Assembly (NCBI GenBank): GCA_011052165.1
Contig: DRJN01000272.1
Span: 1 to 21,108, forward strand
DNA length: 21,108 nucleotides
Direction of reading: 5' to 3'
Source: Gammaproteobacteria bacterium
Lineage (GTDB): Bacteria; Pseudomonadota; Gammaproteobacteria; UBA6429; Thiohalophilaceae
The notes beneath the pieces were generated by a model. That model was given only the letters and a program-made list of their open reading frames with translations. It made no database searches and was not told the origin of the DNA. The position numbers and the translations under genes are program-made. Position 1 is the first letter of the stretch. Each line of letters begins with the position of its first letter. Of this stretch, positions 8,589-16,317 are shown piece by piece.

Positions 8589-9698
8589 ATGACAACAGGT
8601 CATACCACGGGTTCATATGAGCATTTGTTAAGAGGATATGAAGTTGAAGCCGACGGATTTGGCACCATTGCCGAATCGAGTCTTTTCCCCGAATTATTAT
8701 CCCGGTTTGCCAACTACCAGGGATTCCTTGGCGACAGAAAAAAGAGCATCAACGGCCGCAAACTGACCCGGTCCCTTTCTGGTGGTACTGGTATTATAGA
8801 AGCCTCAAATCAAGAAAAAATTCTGAGGGAAATTTTCTTCTGTTCACACATGGCCGCCTGTTGCGCCCTGTTTGAGGGCTGGCAGATTCCACTCCAGTCG
8901 ATCAACAGGGAGGGTATGCATATTTATACGATGCGGAGCCTTGCTCCATATCGTGATGGAGATATGGACACTATTCACCCACTGATCGAACGAATACACA
9001 AATCGGATGCAATCAGAACTATCCAGATATTAAGACTGCTGGGCTTAATCTCCATCGACTGCAGGAGTACACGACAACTATCATTTGCCGCAGGCTCAGG
9101 ATCCAGAGATATCGACGGGCTCCACATGACACCTGGCATTACCCGCAGCAACCTTCCCGCAAGTAGAGGCAGCGAGGGCGAATACATCACCTTTCAGCAG
9201 GAACCATGCCGCCCGGAAAATATCGTATTAGTGGACAATGACCCTTATTACAATGAACATTATGCATCCTTGAATTTGACCAACAAAGACTGGCTTCTTG
9301 CCCTCAACGACGATGCAGATTCAGTCATGGTGACGCTGGCGACGGTCCTGGATAGCAACGGCCTGGGCAAACGCAACCTGGTAGCAGGTTTAAGGATCGA
9401 CCATCGAATGCTACCGGATGTCGACCATTTCCTCCGCCGCCTGGCCCCGCTGATTGATCAGACGGCTGACTTCATCATTACGGTTGGAGCGGGGCACACT
9501 GTCGACGAATTCGATGGGCGGATAAAGGTACTGGATGAACTCTCCCACTGCTTGCGCGCGCGGAAACTAATGCCGATTCGAATAAAATTACACGGTGGCG
9601 GAAACCCTGAGGAACAGAGAGGTAGCCCTAGCTTTGGTATTACGCCATACACCACCTATGAAATATTATACTGCAAACTAAAACAAAAGAGATTGTAA
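8589..9698 (+). CDS. Uncharacterised protein, possibly a degenerate SAM-methyltransferase fold
   Basis: I do not recognise this 369-residue protein. The N-terminal half (1-160) is mixed helical with FCSHMAACCALFEGW at 84-98. The second half resembles a Rossmann-type methyltransferase layout: LSFAAGSGSRD (164-174) could be a motif-I-like glycine loop, ENIVLVDNDP (210-219) a second strand ending in an acid, and the C-terminus (FGITPYTTYEILYCKL, 349-364) looks like the last strands of such a fold. These matches are weak. There is no signal peptide or membrane helix. It starts 7 bp after the TPR-sulfotransferase stop, so a linked function is likely. It converges with the next gene, leaving only 24 bp between the stops. 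Confidence 0.7.
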   Translation: MTTGHTTGSYEHLLRGYEVEADGFGTIAESSLFPELLSRFANYQGFLGDRKKSINGRKLTRSLSGGTGIIEASNQEKILREIFFCSHMAACCALFEGWQIPLQSINREGMHIYTMRSLAPYRDGDMDTIHPLIERIHKSDAIRTIQILRLLGLISIDCRSTRQLSFAAGSGSRDIDGLHMTPGITRSNLPASRGSEGEYITFQQEPCRPENIVLVDNDPYYNEHYASLNLTNKDWLLALNDDADSVMVTLATVLDSNGLGKRNLVAGLRIDHRMLPDVDHFLRRLAPLIDQTADFIITVGAGHTVDEFDGRIKVLDELSHCLRARKLMPIRIKLHGGGNPEEQRGSPSFGITPYTTYEILYCKLKQKRL

Positions 9699-9722
9699 TC
9701 GCTCATGACTAAATGAAGCATC

Positions 9723-11654
9723 TCAGAACATACTTTCTACCACATGCTTATAGAACTCTTCAAGGCCATGTACACAATCCGTGTCCTCATAAATGCGCTC
9801 ATGCCGGCTTACAACCTGCCGCACAATGTCATGCCGCCAGCCTTCATTGACACCCAGCCTCACAGCGATATCAACATATTCCTGCTGATTGCCGGCGATC
9901 GTATCCTCGATGCCCAGCATCTTCAAAATTGCATATGAATGCCTGCCGCGCATATAGCCGGTAGGACAGGTGACAACTGGCAGGTGGCAATCAATCGCCG
10001 CCAGGGTTGTGTTATTGCCAGACCATGGCAGATTGTCGAGAAAGATGTCTACCACCCGATTAAGGGCGAGATAATCTTCCGGCGTAAGCCTGGGCAGCAT
10101 CACGCAAAAATCTTTCGCGTGCAGTCCAGCATTCGTGAAGGCATGATCAATACGTTCCATAAAATTATCCACGACATGGACACTTGAAATCCCCAAAAAG
10201 ACAAACTGCGCATTGGGCACACGCCTGGCAATTTCCGGTAAGAGAAAATCATATTCCGGGAGATATTTGAATAGTGACTGACTGCAAAAATACAGCACAG
10301 CATCGTCCCGAAGTCCGAAATCCAGGCGCTTCTTTCCGGAAGATTGAGATTGCAGCCTGTCATGCTGTTCTTTCGAATAACAATTCGCCATGTTGGGCAA
10401 ACGAATCAGTTTCTCAGTGTAATGCTCCTGCCCATTTTCCGGCTCCATCAGATCACTGGATAACCAGTAGTCCATAGTGGGTAAACCCGAGGTGATGGGA
10501 TGCCCCCAACCGACACATTGCACCGGCGCCAAACGCAAGCCGGCCCTTGCCATGGTTGGCGCATCCATTCCCAGCTCCGGGTAGACCAATACGTGCAAGT
10601 TATCAGTAACGATCCGTGTACACACCGAGTCCAGATCACCGGGGATATGGTAAAAATGGTCACAGTGCTGCCTGAATTCCGCGGTTTTCTCGTCTATCTT
10701 GGCCCCTGTATGATAGCAATATACCTCAAACTGATCCCTGTTCCGATGGCGCAACCAGCCAAGCAACCAGACCGCACCGTTGTGTGACCTAAGGAATGCC
10801 GACACATATCCAATCCGTATCTTTCTATCTTTGCCCAATGGTGGCATCTTCCGCTCCACCACCCACTGCGGATAATTGGTCGCCATGACCTTGTGAACCA
10901 GCTCCCCATATTGCCTTTGTAGCTCCAAATCGTTGCGGCCCTGATACTGGAGATAGAAATTGGTACTGGCCGTAATGCCCTTAAGGGCATCCTCCCTGGC
11001 CCGTGGTGTATCGAGCGAAAGATGTCCACTTAATTCACACAGCCCATCAGCATATTTTCTCCTGTAATAATCCACCTGCTCCTTGCCATCGTAGAGAACA
11101 GGCAATATTCTCATTTTATTCCAATATGCTTCAGGAAACCCGGGGGTAATCTTCAATGCCTGATCATAACTTGCGACTGCTTCCTCTACCCTGCTCTGGG
11201 CCTTAAGCATATTGGCATGAAGATAATAAGTCAGTGCATGTCCCGGCCCACATCGTATTGCCTGCCGGTAGCATTTCTCGGCCGCGTCATAATTTCCCTG
11301 TCCCCTGAATAGATTCCCTAAATTGTAATGGGCATCGGCCAAATTCGGATGAATACTCAACGCCTGTTGATAACAGGCCATGGCCTCCGTGTCCTGGCCT
11401 GCAGCCTGGTGGGCGGCTCCCATCTTGCTATAGGCCTGTGCGTTGTGTGGCTCAATACTGACTACCTTTTGGCAACACTGTACTGCCTGGTCGTATCTGC
11501 CGAGTCGGCTATGAATGCTTCCCAGCATGAGCCATGCTTCTGCATCCCGGCTGTCCAATTTGCAGATCTGGTCGTATAGTGTCTTCGCTGCCGGCAACTG
11601 ATTATTCTGCAGCAGGGCTTTCGCCCTCTTTTTTAAACTGTTCTTTCTAGCCAT
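9723..11654 (-). CDS. TPR plus OGT/SPINDLY-type glycosyltransferase
   Basis: The 643-residue product has about five TPR units (5-180), a linker, then a family-41-type catalytic region. Landmarks are IGYVSAFLRSHNGAVW (His291), APVQCVGWGHPITSGLPTMDYWL (starting at 376, quoted here only as landmarks), HYTEKLIRLPN (411-421), SQSLFKYLPE (Lys463, nucleotide-binding Lys position), and LPWSGNNTTLAAID (542-555). In the last motif the acidic residue found in the sister enzyme (CEALW) is Ala552. It probably transfers a sugar to protein Ser/Thr in the cytoplasm; the donor is unknown. It is the same subtype as the gene at 1000 (WGH motif rather than LGYP). The leader at 11670-11707 can form a nested hairpin. 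An AGGA sits directly before the ATG, which is unusually close. Confidence 0.85.
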   Translation of the reverse strand: MARKNSLKKRAKALLQNNQLPAAKTLYDQICKLDSRDAEAWLMLGSIHSRLGRYDQAVQCCQKVVSIEPHNAQAYSKMGAAHQAAGQDTEAMACYQQALSIHPNLADAHYNLGNLFRGQGNYDAAEKCYRQAIRCGPGHALTYYLHANMLKAQSRVEEAVASYDQALKITPGFPEAYWNKMRILPVLYDGKEQVDYYRRKYADGLCELSGHLSLDTPRAREDALKGITASTNFYLQYQGRNDLELQRQYGELVHKVMATNYPQWVVERKMPPLGKDRKIRIGYVSAFLRSHNGAVWLLGWLRHRNRDQFEVYCYHTGAKIDEKTAEFRQHCDHFYHIPGDLDSVCTRIVTDNLHVLVYPELGMDAPTMARAGLRLAPVQCVGWGHPITSGLPTMDYWLSSDLMEPENGQEHYTEKLIRLPNMANCYSKEQHDRLQSQSSGKKRLDFGLRDDAVLYFCSQSLFKYLPEYDFLLPEIARRVPNAQFVFLGISSVHVVDNFMERIDHAFTNAGLHAKDFCVMLPRLTPEDYLALNRVVDIFLDNLPWSGNNTTLAAIDCHLPVVTCPTGYMRGRHSYAILKMLGIEDTIAGNQQEYVDIAVRLGVNEGWRHDIVRQVVSRHERIYEDTDCVHGLEEFYKHVVESMF

Positions 11655-12175
11655 TCCTGCACCCCAATAGAAGCGCTTTGCGATTGTTCGCTGCGCTATT
11701 ACGCTTCACCCATGTTTTATCTTATCAAAATTTTACATTGATTTACTGCGACCCCGAGATATACCCGGTCGACTGAAGAATCTGCCTTCCCGGCATTTTC
11801 TTTCCATAATTGGTTGTGCGGAATGACACCCAGCCCTATCAAGAGGGATATCCATGCGACCTGTTCCAGAAAGGACGGGGGATCTCGCCGCGCAGCCAGC
11901 CTTGATGCTGGAACCTTTGGGAGTTAAAGTACTGACATTGGTTGTGGTTGGCCGCTCATTCTGCTGGCGACTAACCCCGGTGCACCAAGAATTTCTCCAA
12001 CAAGACGTCGTTTTTGAGGAACTTTTATCTTTTGCTTGCAACATGAAAATCCTCTTGCTTCAGCCTGCCCTGGCATGTACTGGCAATGCCCAAGGATTAA
12101 AGGCATTGGATGATCAAGGTAGCACCTTGGTCTCTATAATTGGGGATCGATCAGGAAAATCTTTGTAACCACATC
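11655..12175. other. Divergent intergenic region, no convincing gene
   Basis: About 520 bp separate the leftward OGT from the rightward FkbM gene. Frames of about 100 codons exist on both strands (for example 11854-12168 plus and 11733-12044 minus). They overlap each other, have atypical composition and match nothing I know. Near 11670-11707 a nested hairpin (GAAGCG...CGCTTC enclosing AGCGC and GCGA/TCGC stems) lies in the leader of the OGT gene. The region must hold both divergent promoters, but I see no strong -35/-10 pair. Confidence 0.45.
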
Positions 12176-13225
12176 ATGGACGCTATTCAAGTACGCATAC
12201 CATCTCATATCCAAAAACAGCTATTGAGTGAAGCTGGTTACCGATGTTCAAATCCAACATGCAAAGCCCTGACTACACAAGATGCCAGCCAATTTGACTA
12301 TGTATTTCAGGCTGGCGTAGCCCACATTGAAAACTTACTGGCTTTGTGTGGAGACTGCCATCAGCAATACCATGGGCGGCGTATTCCACAGGCTGCCCTG
12401 CAGGCATGGAAAATTCTACAGATAGCATTAGCGGGTAATATCGAAGAACGCTCTATGGACCTAAGGATCGCCGCTATCCACAATCATCAAAGTATCGCAC
12501 CATTTTTTCCAGATGAGCATTTACCCTTTCCGTTCACCGGCGGGATAATTTACCTGAATATCAAAGAGTCACATATGATGCTTGCCCGAGCCCTCGGAAT
12601 ATATGAGCCGGACAAGACACGAACTATTCACACCTTGCTGAAGCCCGGAATGACCTTTATTGATATAGGTTCAAACAAGGGCGATTTTTCTCTGCTTGCA
12701 GCGAAAATTGTCGGGGACACTGGTGCAGTATTGGCGTTCGAACCCGAACCCGACAACTGCTGTTGGATCCGGCGTAGTATGAATCTGAATAGCTACAAGA
12801 ATGTTGCATTATACGATATAGCCCTCGGTGACATTAATGAGCCCACCCGATTATATCTTGGCGAAAAGAGCGGCTGGCACAGCCTGATGCCATCTAACAC
12901 CAGCTCCAGTCAAGGTGCCATCGATATACAAATGAGAACTCTTGACGCTGTACTTGGAGATATAGGGCGCACGCATGTAGATATGATCAAGATTGATGTT
13001 GAAGGGGCAGAACTGAGAGTATTGGATGGCGCGAGAATAACCTTGTCCAATAATGAGGAAATTGTTTTACTGATCGATATTCATCCACACCTGGGCATCG
13101 ATCTGGACGAGGTATGCAACTTCCTCAGAGGGCACGGGTTTTCCATTCGCGACATGAAGCCGCCTCATCACAAACTTGGTTGTGTTGGCGCTGATTATAA
13201 GGAGATATTTGCAAAGCGTTTGTAG
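12176..13225 (+). CDS. HNH-like zinc finger fused to FkbM-family methyltransferase
   Basis: Counted from the ATG at 12176, the 349-residue product starts with an HNH-like treble-clef: GYRCSNPTC (Cys24, Cys29), AHIEN (His50, Asn53), LCGDCHQQYH (Cys58, Cys61, His62, His66). The usual loop between the first His and the Asn is reduced to two residues. An FkbM methyltransferase follows: FIDIGSNKGDF (161-171), acidic FEPEPDN (188-194), IKIDVEGAEL (271-280). FkbM enzymes methylate hydroxyls, often on sugars; the finger may bind metal and substrate rather than cut DNA. A TTG at 12140 would add twelve residues, but neither start has a good Shine-Dalgarno. The neighbours are a sulfotransferase 89 bp downstream on the same strand and a divergent OGT. 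Confidence 0.85.
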   Translation: MDAIQVRIPSHIQKQLLSEAGYRCSNPTCKALTTQDASQFDYVFQAGVAHIENLLALCGDCHQQYHGRRIPQAALQAWKILQIALAGNIEERSMDLRIAAIHNHQSIAPFFPDEHLPFPFTGGIIYLNIKESHMMLARALGIYEPDKTRTIHTLLKPGMTFIDIGSNKGDFSLLAAKIVGDTGAVLAFEPEPDNCCWIRRSMNLNSYKNVALYDIALGDINEPTRLYLGEKSGWHSLMPSNTSSSQGAIDIQMRTLDAVLGDIGRTHVDMIKIDVEGAELRVLDGARITLSNNEEIVLLIDIHPHLGIDLDEVCNFLRGHGFSIRDMKPPHHKLGCVGADYKEIFAKRL

Positions 13226-13314
13226 CTTATAACAGCGACACAATAGCATCACATTCACTATTAGAATATTAGAATAATTCCCATACGGCAATTTCGATAT
13301 CTGGAGAAAAAACG

Positions 13315-14145
13315 ATGAGCTGCTTTTTTATAGGCGGGGTGAACCGGTCGGGAACAACTTTGCTGCAGAGCATTCTATGTTCAGACAAAACCACTAATCC
13401 GCTCATTCATGAAGCAAGCTATCTCAGGAATATTGTGGAAGCTTATGTCTTTGGACAACAGCAATTTGACGAACACAACAAGTATTATTTCTCCTCAGCT
13501 GAGGATCTGAGGGACTTTACTGCCAGATGGGCCAGGGAGTTTATTGAAAAAGTTCGCCAACGCTATCCGACGGCAGAACATATCGTGCTAAAGCATCCTC
13601 CACTCACTCCACGTTTCCCGGCCCTGTTTGAGTTGCTGTCCAGTGCGGGGGAAGATGTGCGGTTCTTCATCATCATCCGGGACCCCCGCGATGTGGCTGC
13701 CTCACTTGTACGGGTAGGCGAGCGATTACGGTCGCAGGGTCAATCGGAAGGAGCCACACTGCCGCGCGACATGTCAAAGCTTGGAAATTATTACATGAGA
13801 TGCTATACGCCTGCACTGTCCCACCAGGACAAAGAATACCAGGGTCACATAACGCTGATAAAGTATGAGGATCTGGTAACCAATCCTGCCCCCGTGATTG
13901 AAAATATCCGGCGGGCCAGCGGCTTGCGGCTTGAAGATTTCGATGAGACAGCCAAATGGAAAGGCGATGAAATTGACTACACCGGATTAAGAAAAAGCAA
14001 TAATGCGTGGCTATCGGAATTATGGGGGAAACAACTCTCGAATAAGCGAATAGGTTCCTATAAGGAAATTCTTACTCCAGGGGAAATTGCCGTCCTGGAA
14101 GATGTTTGCGCCGGTCCACTAAAGACTTTTAATTACAATCGCTGA
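13315..14145 (+). CDS. Stand-alone PAPS-dependent sulfotransferase
   Basis: The 276-residue product has a PAPS-binding loop at its very start, GGVNRSGTTLLQSIL (7-21), the 3'-phosphate motif IIRDPRDVAASLVRVG (120-135), VLKHPPLTPRF (91-101) before it, and YEDLVTNP later. This is a complete short Sulfotransfer-type domain of normal length. It should transfer sulfate from PAPS to a hydroxyl on a glycan, protein or small molecule; the acceptor cannot be read. GGAG at 13303-13306 lies 8 nt before the ATG, so the start is well supported. It follows the FkbM gene on the same strand and converges with the methyltransferase at 14219. It lacks the TPR array of the sulfotransferase at 5987, so the two probably act on different acceptors. 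Confidence 0.9.
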   Translation: MSCFFIGGVNRSGTTLLQSILCSDKTTNPLIHEASYLRNIVEAYVFGQQQFDEHNKYYFSSAEDLRDFTARWAREFIEKVRQRYPTAEHIVLKHPPLTPRFPALFELLSSAGEDVRFFIIIRDPRDVAASLVRVGERLRSQGQSEGATLPRDMSKLGNYYMRCYTPALSHQDKEYQGHITLIKYEDLVTNPAPVIENIRRASGLRLEDFDETAKWKGDEIDYTGLRKSNNAWLSELWGKQLSNKRIGSYKEILTPGEIAVLEDVCAGPLKTFNYNR

Positions 14146-14218
14146 AATAATTGCGCCCGTTTTGGAGAGAAATGATTTCATCGCTGCCTTAAGACTCAAG
14201 AGAAACCAGCCGCGTAGT

Positions 14219-14833
14219 CTAGGCAATCTTCCCATGACAATGTTTATATTTTTTCCCGCTATTGCAAGGACACGGATCATTCCGCCTGGTGTTCTTATAT
14301 TTATCTTCAGTTGGCTTTACTGCTATTAAGTTCAGACTAATAAGCTCTTCTTTAAACCTCATGCTACTGGTATCCTGAAAAATACCGAATTCATCGACTT
14401 TTCCCATAGACTCAAACCCGGCATCTCTCAGAAAAGATATTAAAAACTCTTCATTTAAACCAACCACATGGTAGTCATATGCATCAACATGCCCACCAAA
14501 TATCATACGCATAACATGAAACCTTTCGCCAAATGTCAGGCGACCCTTCTCCAGAAATAGTTTTGCTAATACATCAACATCCGGGACACTTATATATATC
14601 TTTCCGCCTGGTTCCAACACCCGCTTCCATTCTTTTAGAGTAGATAATAATTCACCCTTGTAATCGAGATGCTCAACGATATGTGACGCATAAATTTCAG
14701 AAAATATACAATCTGTAAATTGTGATAAATCATTTGCGTTGTAAACATGGTCAGTATACGGCCCAGGAATCACATTCAAAATCTCCCACCCTGGTGCTGG
14801 AATTTTACCCCCAATATGTAATTTTCTTGACAT
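14219..14833 (-). CDS. Short SAM methyltransferase with C-terminal SEC-C motif
   Basis: The 204-residue product starts KLHIGGK then GWEILNV. It continues with the second half of a methyltransferase fold: IYASHIVEHLDY (47-58), WKRVLEPGGKIYISVPDVD (69-87), RFHVMRMIFGGH (104-115), LNEEFLISFLRDAGF (126-140), and ends LISLNLIAVK. Glycine-rich motif I is reduced to the HIGG start, as is typical of this short Methyltransf_11-like subgroup common in surface-polysaccharide clusters. The tail RRNDPCPCNSGKKYKHCHGK (183-202) is a SEC-C zinc motif with Cys188, Cys190, Cys199 and His200. Known SEC-C motifs (SecA C-terminus) bind zinc and contact SecB or ribosomes. AAAGG lies just before the ATG. It starts 29 bp after the CgeB-like gene, last in a three-gene run. 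Confidence 0.85.
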   Translation of the reverse strand: MSRKLHIGGKIPAPGWEILNVIPGPYTDHVYNANDLSQFTDCIFSEIYASHIVEHLDYKGELLSTLKEWKRVLEPGGKIYISVPDVDVLAKLFLEKGRLTFGERFHVMRMIFGGHVDAYDYHVVGLNEEFLISFLRDAGFESMGKVDEFGIFQDTSSMRFKEELISLNLIAVKPTEDKYKNTRRNDPCPCNSGKKYKHCHGKIA

Positions 14834-14862
14834 ACAATACCTTTCCCTAAGGTCTGTCGGAT

Positions 14863-16317
14863 TCAGGATGATTCTTCAAGTTTCCGCCCGAAGATGGCCG
14901 ACTCATGAGCAAGACCGTTCTTCTGGAACCAATCGGTCAACTTTAGCAGATATGGGCGCAATTCATCCCCCAAGTTATGTTTTGTGATTGCCCCCCGCTC
15001 CACTTTTCCCTTTACAACACCTGTCTTTCGCAGGTTGCCAACCAACTGTATTAGCCGCCGGGCATAGGTATGTTCCTGCAGGATACGTTTGCGTGCACAC
15101 TGCACGATTGCAGAACGCTCCACTGGGCGCTCGATATAGTAATGAATCTTCTTCTGTAAATCGTCTGGATTGTGGTAGCAGACAATTTCTTTATCGAGTT
15201 CAAACAGCTCATCCACACCCGGCCGATAATCAGTAATCAGGAAACCGCCAGCGGTCGGCACATCAAATGCTCGCTGATTCATAGTCGTCCTCAGTTGATA
15301 GCGGGATATGTTCAGGTTGATTACCGCATTGCTATAATTTGTACCGATGGTCTGATAGGGCAAACGCCCCAGAAACCGGATGCCGGCACGAATATGTTCC
15401 CGCCATGGCTCATCGCCAGCCACAGCAATATCCACATAGTCAATGGAATTAATAATGTCTCGCCGCAGATAAAATGATGCCTTGAAATCGATAATGCTGG
15501 AAATAAGCGGCATGATATGCTGATGGTTGTAAAAATCAGCATACTGCGGGTTTTGTGCTGCATAATCTTTAAGAAATAGCTGAGGCGCCTTATCCGGATA
15601 CGCTTGAAGAAAGGATGCGCCTTCCTCAACGGTCTCATTAACCTTCCTTCTGACCCAATCCGGCATTTTACCGGTGCCCGTTTCGATATCCCTGAAAACC
15701 GACTGGATGTTATTCAATCCGCTTCTGCCCACGAAAAGCACGCCACATTCAGGCTTATCGACTACTGCATTTATATTTTCAAACCGATAGGGATTCACTG
15801 CCAGCGGCAATGAAAATACGCCTTTATAGCCATCCTTACGCATTTGTTCTACGTACGCTGAATCGAATACGGCATAACTGATAAAACGGAAACTGCGGGG
15901 ATGCCGCATCATGGGAAAGAAATAGGGATTATCGAGAAACCAGTTAACCAGCGGCACCTCTTTGAGTTCCGCAATGGCATAGAGCAAGCCATGGGGGTCG
16001 AGTCCATGACTGTTGCACAGCAGAATCAAATCAGGGTCAAAAGCTTCAATCTTCCGGTAGAAGTAGGTCAGATACTCGCCTCTCCCGTCTACGGTGAAGG
16101 CCGTTTTGCTACCGCCCGGCGTCTGGATAGACTGCACTCTGACTTCCAGAACCGATACCTCGCACCCGCTGTCCCGCAGCGCAGGGAGGATGTCTTCAAC
16201 AATTTTGTTACCTTCCCAACGGAAAAGACACACGCGCATACCCTGAAGCGGGTTTGTCTCGGTCACCTTTGAGGCGGATGATAATCTTCCTTCATTACGT
16301 TCTTTCATCAGCATCAT
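14863..16317 (-). CDS. CgeB-like glycosyltransferase (DUF3880 plus Glyco_trans_1_2)
   Basis: Counted from the ATG at 16317, the 484-residue product has the CgeB layout. The N-terminal Rossmann half has MRVCLFRWEGNK (27-38), DPDLILLCNSHG (94-105), NWFLDNPYFF (125-134) and SLPLAVNP (169-176). The C-terminal half has VLFVGRSG (193-200), FLGRLPYQTIGTNYSNA (315-331) and QRAFDVPTAGGFLITDY (348-364), the donor-binding region. CgeB-type enzymes are retaining GT-B glycosyltransferases that act on surface or spore glycans. The gene overlaps the end of the upstream OGT by 23 bp (14 bp if Met29, at 16308, is used), so translation is probably coupled. Met52 at 16239, just before MRVCLF, is another possible start. 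No signal peptide is seen. Confidence 0.85.
   Translation of the reverse strand: MMLMKERNEGRLSSASKVTETNPLQGMRVCLFRWEGNKIVEDILPALRDSGCEVSVLEVRVQSIQTPGGSKTAFTVDGRGEYLTYFYRKIEAFDPDLILLCNSHGLDPHGLLYAIAELKEVPLVNWFLDNPYFFPMMRHPRSFRFISYAVFDSAYVEQMRKDGYKGVFSLPLAVNPYRFENINAVVDKPECGVLFVGRSGLNNIQSVFRDIETGTGKMPDWVRRKVNETVEEGASFLQAYPDKAPQLFLKDYAAQNPQYADFYNHQHIMPLISSIIDFKASFYLRRDIINSIDYVDIAVAGDEPWREHIRAGIRFLGRLPYQTIGTNYSNAVINLNISRYQLRTTMNQRAFDVPTAGGFLITDYRPGVDELFELDKEIVCYHNPDDLQKKIHYYIERPVERSAIVQCARKRILQEHTYARRLIQLVGNLRKTGVVKGKVERGAITKHNLGDELRPYLLKLTDWFQKNGLAHESAIFGRKLEESS

Noticed and set aside
11733..12168. Overlapping ~100-codon frames on both strands before the FkbM gene
   Set aside because: Neither shows a domain, a ribosome binding site or credible composition. 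Considered as a decayed transposase, but no family signature was found.
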